From NCBI GenBank assembly GCA_022736605.1, contig DZDB01000118.1, forward strand, positions 1-5,789: a stretch of DNA of 5,789 nt, written 5' to 3'. The stretch's first letter is position 1. Each line of letters begins with the position of its first letter. Below are positions 1 through 5,408 of the stretch, one piece after another. The stretch is from Sideroxydans lithotrophicus. GTDB taxonomy: Bacteria; Pseudomonadota; Gammaproteobacteria; Burkholderiales; Sulfuriferulaceae. The position numbers and the translations under genes were made by a program. A model generated the notes under the pieces. That model was not told where the DNA came from. It worked only from the letters and a program-made list of their open reading frames with translations, and did not search any database.

Positions 1-581
1 GTATGGATATGACCTGCGCCATCCAGCGCACGCCGAATTTCACCCACGCGTCTATCCATCATGTCAGAGGGCGCGACGACATCCGCACCGGCTTCGGCGT
101 GCGACACCGCTTGCCGCGTCAAGACCGCAACGGTTTCATCGTTGATGACATAACCCGCTGCATTAATCAGACCATCCTGACCGTGGCTGGTGTAAGGATC
201 CAGCGCGACATCAGTAATAATCCCCAGCGCAGGAAACTGCTGTTTCAGCGCTCGCACGACGCGCGGCACCAGCCCGTCCGGATTGAACGCTTCTTCAGCA
301 CCCAGCGTTTTAAGCCCGGCATCAATTACTGGAAATAATGCCAGCGCCGGAATGCCCAGCCGCACACACTCGGCCGCAACCGGCAGCAAATTATCCAGTG
401 ACAGGCGCTCTACACCGGGCATCGAAGCCACCGTCTCTCGCCGTCCGGCACCTTCCAGCACGAACACCGGATAAATCAGATCGTTCACCGTCAGCTGATT
501 TTCGCGCATCAGACGACGCGAAAAATCATCACGACGCATGCGCCGCATACGGATTAAGGGATACTTGGCATCAACGCTCAT
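1..581 (-). CDS. hemB: Porphobilinogen synthase (delta-aminolevulinic acid dehydratase), N-terminal part, cut by window edge
   Basis: HemB condenses two 5-aminolevulinate molecules to porphobilinogen, an early cytoplasmic step of heme synthesis. The minus strand reads open from an ATG at 581 to the window edge: 193 codons, of about 330 usual for the family. Recognisable segments are the basic N-terminus (RMRRMRRDDFSRRL, about 11-24), the L-T-V-N-D-L-I-Y-P-V-F-V strand (30-41), ASMPGVER (52-59) and the metal-site loop DVALDPYTSHGQDG (124-137), then APSDMMDRRVGEIR (170-183). Zinc enzymes such as that of E. coli carry three cysteines in this loop. Here there are none, and the loop closely matches the Pseudomonas aeruginosa type, which lacks active-site zinc and uses magnesium. 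The catalytic lysines lie beyond the window. The ATG at 581 gives the usual N-terminus, but no good Shine-Dalgarno precedes it (upstream bases TATATATAAGAT). Confidence 0.96.
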   Translation of the reverse strand, partial: MSVDAKYPLIRMRRMRRDDFSRRLMRENQLTVNDLIYPVFVLEGAGRRETVASMPGVERLSLDNLLPVAAECVRLGIPALALFPVIDAGLKTLGAEEAFNPDGLVPRVVRALKQQFPALGIITDVALDPYTSHGQDGLINAAGYVINDETVAVLTRQAVSHAEAGADVVAPSDMMDRRVGEIRRALDGAGHIH

Positions 582-640
582 ATCTTATATATAAATCAAT
601 CAATTAAAATCGTTTAAAAAATTTGTGAACTTCTTTGCAA
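582..640 (-). promoter_or_regulatory. AT-rich upstream region of hemB, probable promoter (elements not resolved)
   Basis: The stretch just upstream of hemB, especially 582-625, is almost entirely A and T, unlike the mixed-composition DNA around it. On the minus strand a TTCACA (629-624) and a TTTAAT (608-603) resemble -35 and -10 boxes, but they are 15 bp apart, shorter than ideal. On the plus strand TAAAAT (605-610) could be a -10 box, with no convincing -35. The composition supports a promoter here; which strand and which hexamers are used cannot be settled by eye. Confidence 0.3.
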
Positions 641-766
641 TGCAAGCCTCTTAACTTGCAGACGGTTCATTGCCGTCTCCCGCTTCTCCTCCCTGAGCGG
701 GCGCTTCGACACTAGTTGAAGCATTTTCTGCCCCGGTTTTACTCCCCTTTAACCGGGGCTCTTTTG
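622..766 (+). ncRNA. Candidate plus-strand small RNA with five tandem hairpins
   Basis: Five inverted repeats lie end to end. Stems are 641-646/655-660, 661-665/673-677, 679-684/696-701, 703-710/715-722 (one G-U pair) and 731-738/751-758. Only the last is followed by a T-run, and only when read on the plus strand (CTCTTTT, 759-765), as expected of an RNA ending there. Loops three and five are rich in C and U: TCTCCTCCCTG (685-695) and an ACTCCCC-containing loop (739-750). Such loops in known small RNAs pair with ribosome binding sites. The 5' end is a guess placed just after the AT-rich stretch, and no clear promoter was found. The alternative is a structured leader or spacer on the minus-strand engB-hemB transcript. 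I do not recognise a known RNA family. Confidence 0.35.
731..766 (+). terminator. Rho-independent terminator-like hairpin overlapping the engB stop codon
   Basis: CCCCGGTT (731-738) pairs perfectly with AACCGGGG (751-758) around a 12-nt loop. On the plus strand CTCTTTTG follows directly. On the minus strand the stem is followed by CAGAAAATGC with no T-run, so it is a poor terminator for engB. The engB stop codon (TAA, 741-739) lies at the edge of the loop. The polarity points to termination of a plus-strand transcript that starts in the hemB-engB gap. Confidence 0.5.
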
Positions 767-1374
767 TGTCCGTCATCCGTGACAACCCCGAGCCAGCGCC
801 CCACCACTTCACCCACTTCATCCATGCCGATGCGTTTCGGGCTGGAAAACAGCTGCGCGCTGTAGTTAGGCGACAATGCGCCCAAGGCGGCTTTGACTTT
901 GCGCAATACGCTTATCGAATCGCTGCGGTTCAGCTTATCACTCTTGGTCAGCAGGCAATGCACCGGCTTGCCTGTGGGTAAAAACCACGCCAGCATCTGG
1001 CTATCCAGTTCCGTCATCGGATGGCGGGAATCCATGATTAAAATCAACCCTTTAAGCTGATCTCGTTCGGCCAGATATTGCGCCAGAAGTTCACGCCAGT
1101 GGTCCTTCACCACACCCGGCACCTTGGCATAGCCGTAACCCGGCAAATCCACCAAAAAACGGCCTTGTCCCAAACTGAAATAATTCAGATGCTGGGTACG
1201 CCCCGGCGTTTTGCTGACAAACGCCAATCGGGTACGGTTAGCCAGCGTGTTAATCGCACTGGACTTGCCTGCATTGGAGCGGCCAGCAAAGGCGATTTCT
1301 GCATCACTTTCGGGCGGCAGATCACGCAGATGGTTCACGGTGGTGAAAAACACCGCCTGTTGAAACAGATTCAT
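739..1374 (-). CDS. engB: Ribosome biogenesis GTP-binding protein EngB (YihA/YsxC)
   Basis: EngB is a small cytoplasmic GTPase of the TRAFAC class needed for assembly of the large ribosomal subunit. All G motifs are visible in the 211 residues: G1 P-loop GRSNAGKS (31-38), G2 region TPGRTQ (56-61), G3 DLPGYG (76-81), G4 TKSD (143-146) and G5-like SSPKRIG (177-183). The length matches the usual 195-220 residues. The ATG at 1374 gives the standard short lead (MNLFQQAVFFTTVNHL) before the P-loop, although no strong Shine-Dalgarno precedes it (ACTTCTTTAT). It is transcribed towards hemB, with a 157-bp hairpin-rich gap between them, and diverges from the cytochrome c4 gene. The C-terminus beyond about residue 197 is a variable polar tail. 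Nothing appears broken. Confidence 0.97.
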   Translation of the reverse strand: MNLFQQAVFFTTVNHLRDLPPESDAEIAFAGRSNAGKSSAINTLANRTRLAFVSKTPGRTQHLNYFSLGQGRFLVDLPGYGYAKVPGVVKDHWRELLAQYLAERDQLKGLILIMDSRHPMTELDSQMLAWFLPTGKPVHCLLTKSDKLNRSDSISVLRKVKAALGALSPNYSAQLFSSPKRIGMDEVGEVVGRWLGVVTDDGHKRAPVKGE

Positions 1375-1395
1375 ATAAAGAAGTCCCGGGAGAAC

Positions 1396-1455
1396 TGGCG
1401 TCGAAACTAAAACGCAGATAAAATATTAGCTTTTCAGAATGTAAGGGTTGAGGAA
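1396..1455 (+). promoter_or_regulatory. Probable promoter and ribosome binding site of the cytochrome c4 gene
   Basis: In the 87-bp spacer between the divergent engB and cytochrome genes, TAAAAT (1419-1424) makes a plausible -10 box. The matching -35 position (around 1396-1401, TGGCGT) is poor, which would suggest an activator or a weak core promoter. The ribosome binding site GAGGAA (1450-1455) lies 6 nt before the ATG at 1462 and is the clearest Shine-Dalgarno in this part of the window. An 8-bp palindrome TCCCGGGA (1384-1391) lies just upstream; its role is unknown. The engB promoter must share this same short spacer. Confidence 0.4.
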
Positions 1456-1461
1456 TTTACA

Positions 1462-2088
1462 ATGAAATACACCATGGCTTTCGCCGCGTTTGCCGCATTC
1501 ACTGCACTCTCCCCCGCCAATGCTGAAGTCTCGGCGCCTGGCGATCCAGCCAAAGCACAACAACTCGTCACCAGCGTGTGCGCTGCGTGCCACGGTGCAG
1601 ACGGCAACAGTATTGACCCGAACAATCCGAAACTGGCGGGTCAAGGTGCGCATTATATCACCAAGCAACTGACCAACTTTAAGTCAGGCGACCGCAAGAA
1701 CGCGATCATGCAGGGCATTGTGACCACCAACAACCTGACCCCGGACGACATGAAGAATCTGGGCGCCTACTTCTCGGAACAGGTAGAAAAGCCGGGTAAA
1801 GCCAAAGACAAAGACCTGGTTGCACAAGGAGAGAAGTTGTTCAAGGGCGGCAATCCTGGCAGCGGCGTACCCGCCTGCGCAGCGTGCCACGGCCCAACCG
1901 GTGCAGGCATTCCAGTTGAGTTTCCCCGTCTGGCAAGCCAGCACGCCACTTATATCTACACCCAGCTGAATAATTTCCGCCTCGGCATTCGGGCTAATGA
2001 CGCTGCCAAAATGATGCGCACCATCGCTGCCAAAATGACCGATCAGGAAATGAAAGCAGCCGCACAATATATTTCTGGTCTGCAGTAA
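1462..2088 (+). CDS. Di-heme cytochrome c4, periplasmic
   Basis: Cytochromes c4 are two-domain periplasmic electron carriers, usually passing electrons from the bc1 complex or similar donors to terminal oxidases. The 208-residue product starts with a Sec signal peptide (basic K2, hydrophobic 5-17, ANA cleavage site after residue 21). Each domain has one heme motif: C40-A-A-C43-H44 and C139-A-A-C142-H143. Likely axial methionines, by position in the family, are M83 (AIMQGI) and M185 (KMMRTI). The repeated KLAGQ (57-61) and RLASQ (156-160) segments, each followed by a Tyr/Gln-Leu helix, are typical of the duplicated c4 fold. The ATG at 1462 is supported by GAGGAA 6 nt upstream and by the signal peptide. 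The neighbouring resB-ccsA genes encode the machinery that would attach both hemes. Confidence 0.93.
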   Translation: MKYTMAFAAFAAFTALSPANAEVSAPGDPAKAQQLVTSVCAACHGADGNSIDPNNPKLAGQGAHYITKQLTNFKSGDRKNAIMQGIVTTNNLTPDDMKNLGAYFSEQVEKPGKAKDKDLVAQGEKLFKGGNPGSGVPACAACHGPTGAGIPVEFPRLASQHATYIYTQLNNFRLGIRANDAAKMMRTIAAKMTDQEMKAAAQYISGLQ

Positions 2089-2127
2089 GCGCTAGCCGGA
2101 ACCTGCCGGCCTATCAGCAATCAATAG

Positions 2128-2155
2128 GGGGTGGCGCAAGTCACCCCTTGTTTTT
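2128..2155 (+). terminator. Rho-independent terminator after the cytochrome c4 gene
   Basis: GGGGTG (2128-2133) pairs with CACCCC (2142-2147) around an 8-nt loop, and TTGTTTTT (2148-2155) follows at once, the classic layout. A smaller hairpin, GCCGG/CCGGC (2095-2099/2106-2110), lies between the stop codon and this one. The site ends only 20 bp before the resB start, so it probably lowers or ends read-through from the abundant cytochrome into the assembly genes. It could be partial, acting as an expression step-down. Confidence 0.75.
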
Positions 2156-2173
2156 CCAGGTTCCCCAGGTTCC
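2156..2173 (+). repeat. Two tandem copies of a 9-bp unit at the resB ribosome binding site
   Basis: CCAGGTTCC occurs twice with no gap (2156-2164, 2165-2173), followed by CC and the resB ATG. The AGG of the second copy (2167-2169) is the only Shine-Dalgarno-like core, 6 nt from the start. The first copy sits 9 nt further away. The unit may come from slipped-strand duplication. Confidence 0.7.
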
Positions 2174-2175
2174 CC

Positions 2176-4194
2176 ATGAGCAAATCCTCTGCCACTTTCG
2201 CAAAATCAGTTTACGAGCTGTTCAGCTCGATGCGTTTTGCCATCAGCCTGCTGACGGTACTTGCGATCGCGTCGATTATCGGCACCGTCCTCAAGCAAAA
2301 CGAGCCCTACCAGAATTACATCATCCAGTTTGGCCAGTTCTGGTTTACCACCTTCGAATGGCTCGGACTGTATGACGTTTACCGTACCGCCTGGTTTGTC
2401 GTCATTCTTGCCTTTCTGGTGCTATCAACCAGCACCTGCATCTACCGTAACCTGCCCTCGATGCTGCGAGAAATGCGCAGCTACCGCGAAGACGCCAGTG
2501 AAAATTCGCTTGGACACTTTCAGCACCGGGCGGAATTCGCCGCCACGGGCGCGCCATTGCAGGCGCTCAAAGACTATTTGCTTGCGCAAAATTATCGTTA
2601 CAAGGAACGCCCGCTGAGCGCCAGCGAGGGCACCCTGCTGGCGGCCAAAATCGGCAGCACCAACCGGCTCGGCTACATCCTCACGCACTCGGCCATCGTC
2701 ATCATTTGCATCGGCGGCCTGATCGACAGCAACATCCCACTCAAGCTGGAACAGACTTTCGGCCTGAAAAAAATTGAAACCCGCGATATCCCACAAAGTC
2801 AGGTACCCGCTGCCAGCCGCCTGGCGCCAGATAACCTGTCATTTCGTGGCAGCGTGACCATCCCGGAAGGCTCCAGCGCAGACGTGGTATTTCTCAACAT
2901 TGGTGACGGCTATCTGGTGCAGGATTTACCGTTTGCCGTGGCGATGAAGAAGTTTCATATCGAGCATTACAGCACCGGCCAGCCTAAAAGCTTTGCCAGC
3001 GATATCGCCATTCTCGACAAGAAAACCGGCAAGCAACTGCTGACCCATACCATCACCGTCAACCACCCGCTGATCTATGATGGTATCGCCATCTATCAAG
3101 CCAGCTTTGGTGATGGCGGCACCAAACTGAAACTCAACGGCTGGAATCTGTTCAGCCCCAGCGGCACGCCCACGCCGATCAATGGCGTGGTACATGACAG
3201 CACCAAGCTGACTTCGGGCAAGGTGAATTACACCCTCGAATTCACCGATTTCCGGCCATTCAACATTGAAAATACTGGCAGCGAAGGTGCCGCACCGCAG
3301 CAGGATGCGCGCAGCCTGCTGGGCGGTAACGCGGTCGCAGAAAACAAAGATCTGCACAACGTCGGGCCAAGCTTTCAGTACAAGGTACGCGATGCACAGG
3401 GTCAGGCGCGCGAATACAGCAACTACATGCTGCCGATCCTGAACGACAAGCGCTGGTTCATGCTCTCGGGCATGCGCACCAGTCCGGCCGACGCGTTCCG
3501 CTATATCCGCTTTCCGCTTGATCCTGACCAGACTTTGAGCGGCTTCATGCGCCTGCGCGGCGTCATGTTCGATCCGGCGCAACGCGCCGAAATTGCACGG
3601 CGCTTTACCCTCAGCGCGTTGCCGGATGGCGACAGCTCACCGGAGATTCGAACCAAACTGACCGATAGTACCGAAAAAGTGCTGGCGCTGTTTGCCCAGG
3701 GTGGCTACCAGACCCTGTCAGATTTCATCGAAAAAAACGTGCCCAAAGCAGAGCGGGATCGCGCTGCGCAAACGTATCTGAAAATCCTTGAACTCTCTAC
3801 TTACGACGCGTATCAGATGGCGCAGCAACAGGCCGGCTTGCCGCCGCCCACCGCCAATGAAGCCACTGGCTGGTTCATACGCGACAGCCTCAACAGCATG
3901 AGCGACCTGTTTTTCTACGGCGCACCGGTTTATCTGCAACTTGCGCAGTATGATCAGGTCAACGCATCCGGCGTGCAATTGACGCGCTCGCCTGGCAAGA
4001 ATATCGTATACGCTGGATCGTTCTTGCTGGTGTTGGGAGTATTTGCCATGTTCTACATTCGGGAACGCAGGCTGTGGTTACTCGTCAAACCTGGGCGCGT
4101 GCTGTTTGCCATGTCCAGCAACCGCAAAACCCTGGATTTTGAAAATGAATTCAAGCGCCACACGCAGCGCATTGCCGATATCGTGAAGGAATAG
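2176..4194 (+). CDS. resB: Cytochrome c biogenesis protein ResB (System II, CcsB/Ccs1 in some nomenclatures)
   Basis: ResB pairs with CcsA to form the System II synthetase, which moves heme across the inner membrane and attaches it to reduced CXXCH motifs in the periplasm. The 672-residue product has three N-terminal membrane segments (about 20-39, 69-90, 165-183), a large periplasmic domain (about 184-608) and a last membrane segment (609-628) with a cytoplasmic tail of about 44 residues. H171 in the third segment (ILTHSAIVII) is a candidate intramembrane heme ligand. The conserved NHPLIYDGIAIYQASFG block (296-312) is typical of the family. I chose the ATG at 2176: a longer in-frame GTG at 2131 would place the start inside the terminator hairpin and add a Pro/Phe-rich stretch unlike ResB. 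The size fits long betaproteobacterial ResB proteins. The stop is 4 bp from ccsA. Confidence 0.93.
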   Translation: MSKSSATFAKSVYELFSSMRFAISLLTVLAIASIIGTVLKQNEPYQNYIIQFGQFWFTTFEWLGLYDVYRTAWFVVILAFLVLSTSTCIYRNLPSMLREMRSYREDASENSLGHFQHRAEFAATGAPLQALKDYLLAQNYRYKERPLSASEGTLLAAKIGSTNRLGYILTHSAIVIICIGGLIDSNIPLKLEQTFGLKKIETRDIPQSQVPAASRLAPDNLSFRGSVTIPEGSSADVVFLNIGDGYLVQDLPFAVAMKKFHIEHYSTGQPKSFASDIAILDKKTGKQLLTHTITVNHPLIYDGIAIYQASFGDGGTKLKLNGWNLFSPSGTPTPINGVVHDSTKLTSGKVNYTLEFTDFRPFNIENTGSEGAAPQQDARSLLGGNAVAENKDLHNVGPSFQYKVRDAQGQAREYSNYMLPILNDKRWFMLSGMRTSPADAFRYIRFPLDPDQTLSGFMRLRGVMFDPAQRAEIARRFTLSALPDGDSSPEIRTKLTDSTEKVLALFAQGGYQTLSDFIEKNVPKAERDRAAQTYLKILELSTYDAYQMAQQQAGLPPPTANEATGWFIRDSLNSMSDLFFYGAPVYLQLAQYDQVNASGVQLTRSPGKNIVYAGSFLLVLGVFAMFYIRERRLWLLVKPGRVLFAMSSNRKTLDFENEFKRHTQRIADIVKE

Positions 4195-4198
4195 AATC

Positions 4199-5341
4199 AT
4201 GGAACTGACCCAAACCGCCCCGGCGGAATCGTATTTCAAACGCCTGACCGCACTCGACTGGCTGTTTAGTGCCTTCCTGCTGGGCGGTGCGCTGTATGCG
4301 CTGAACCAGTACGGCAGCTACATGGACGTGTACGAAAAAGGCATCATGTTTGCCGCCGTCGGCGGGTTTTCCGTGCTCGGCTGGAACTGGAAGCCGATCC
4401 GTACCCTGATGGTCGTGGTCGCCGGGCTGAGCCTGTTCGGCATCAACGACTACCACGCTGACCTGGCGCGTGCCGACCAGGCCTTCTTCCTCAAATACCT
4501 GTTCGCCAGCCAGTCCGCCATCATGTGGATGAGCGCGCTGTTTGTCATGGCCACCGTCACCTACTGGATCGGTTTTGCCACGCGCTCCGAATTCGCCAAC
4601 CGCGTCGCCAGCGGCCTGACCTGGAGCGCCGTCGCAATGGGGCTGATCGGCCTGATGGTGCGCTGGTACGAGTCCTACCTCATCAGCCCGGACGTCGGCC
4701 ACATTCCCATCTCCAACCTGTACGAAGTGTTCATCCTGTTCTCCATCATCACCTCGCTGCTCTACCTGCACTACGAGCGCGCCTACAACAACCGCCAGAT
4801 GGGTGCCTTCGTGCTGCCCGTCATCAGCGCCGCCGTCGGCTTTCTGCTGTGGTACACGTTTGGCCGTGAGGCGCAGGAAATCCAGCCGCTGGTACCGGCG
4901 CTGCAATCCTACTGGATGAAAATCCACGTGCCTGCCAACTTCATCGGCTATGGCTCGTTTGCCATTGCCGCCATGGTCGGCGTGGCCTACCTGCTGGCGT
5001 CCAAAGGCATCCTCGCTTCACGCTTGCCCAAGCTCGAAGTACTCGACGACGTCATGTACAAATCCATCGCCGTCGGCTTTGGCTTCTTCACCATCGCCAC
5101 CATCCTCGGCGCCATCTGGGCCGCCGAAGCCTGGGGTGGCTACTGGTCATGGGATCCAAAAGAAACCTGGGCGCTGATCGTCTGGCTCAACTACGCCGCC
5201 TGGCTGCACATCCGCCTGGTCAAAGGCCTGCGCGGCGCGATGCTGGCGTGGTGGGCGGTAGTCGGCCTGTTCGTTACCCTGTTTGCCTTCCTCGGCGTCA
5301 ACATGTTCCTGTCCGGGCTGCATTCCTACGGCACCTTGTAA
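4199..5341 (+). CDS. ccsA: Cytochrome c biogenesis protein CcsA/ResC (System II heme handling protein, often annotated CcsB)
   Basis: This is the WWD-domain partner of ResB in System II, a polytopic inner-membrane protein that presents heme for thioether bond formation. The 380 residues contain many hydrophobic segments. The WWD motif WGGYWSWDPKETW is at 312-324, in a periplasm-facing loop that binds heme. Conserved histidines are H243 (KIHVP, likely P-His1), H337 (WLHIRL, likely membrane His) and H375 (GLHSYG, likely P-His2); these roles are assigned by family resemblance. The PISNLYE segment (170-176) is also typical. The length is usual for a stand-alone CcsA, not a fused CcsBA. The start has AAGGA (4186-4190) 8 nt upstream, inside the end of resB, so translation is probably coupled. 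Both proteins are needed together. Naming varies: TIGR03144-based annotation calls this protein CcsB. Confidence 0.95.
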   Translation: MELTQTAPAESYFKRLTALDWLFSAFLLGGALYALNQYGSYMDVYEKGIMFAAVGGFSVLGWNWKPIRTLMVVVAGLSLFGINDYHADLARADQAFFLKYLFASQSAIMWMSALFVMATVTYWIGFATRSEFANRVASGLTWSAVAMGLIGLMVRWYESYLISPDVGHIPISNLYEVFILFSIITSLLYLHYERAYNNRQMGAFVLPVISAAVGFLLWYTFGREAQEIQPLVPALQSYWMKIHVPANFIGYGSFAIAAMVGVAYLLASKGILASRLPKLEVLDDVMYKSIAVGFGFFTIATILGAIWAAEAWGGYWSWDPKETWALIVWLNYAAWLHIRLVKGLRGAMLAWWAVVGLFVTLFAFLGVNMFLSGLHSYGTL

Positions 5342-5353
5342 GCATTCAGTTAT

Positions 5354-5397
5354 AACCCAATAAAAAAGCACCCATCAGGGTGCTTTTTTATTGGGTT
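5354..5397. terminator. Bidirectional rho-independent terminator between convergent genes
   Basis: A perfect 20-bp inverted repeat (5354-5373 and 5378-5397) encloses the 4-nt loop ATCA. The GC-rich core GCACCC/GGGTGC is flanked by A6 on the left and T6 on the right, so each strand presents a stem followed by a U-run. It starts 13 bp after the ccsA stop and ends 12 bp before the stop of the opposing gene, so it can serve both. Confidence 0.92.
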
Positions 5398-5408
5398 GGA
5401 AATGTACA

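Noticed and set aside
590..606. TTGAT half-sites on the minus strand upstream of hemB, as an FNR/Anr box
   Set aside because: Only direct half-sites are present; the inverted ATCAA partner at the right spacing is missing.
3..607. Overlapping plus-strand frames across the hemB region
   Set aside because: The minus strand codes for clear HemB; the plus frames are Arg/His/Pro-rich shadows.
622..766. 6S RNA in the hemB-engB gap
   Set aside because: The 5' and 3' ends do not pair to form the long closing stem with a central bubble; the array is a row of separate small hairpins.
1396..1416. TGGC as part of a sigma-54 promoter before the cytochrome c4 gene
   Set aside because: There is no GC at the required -12 distance after the GG.
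2131..2175. GTG at 2131 as the start of resB
   Set aside because: It would start translation inside a terminator hairpin and add residues unlike ResB; the ATG at 2176 gives the usual N-terminus.
2926..3582. 218-codon open frame on the minus strand inside resB
   Set aside because: It lies wholly opposite a well-supported conserved gene and has no ribosome binding site or family resemblance that I can see.
4151..4927. 258-codon open frame on the minus strand opposite ccsA
   Set aside because: It is the antisense shadow of the strongly G/C-ending codons of ccsA. Its product is a His/Gly/Gln/Asp-rich string with no recognisable domain.
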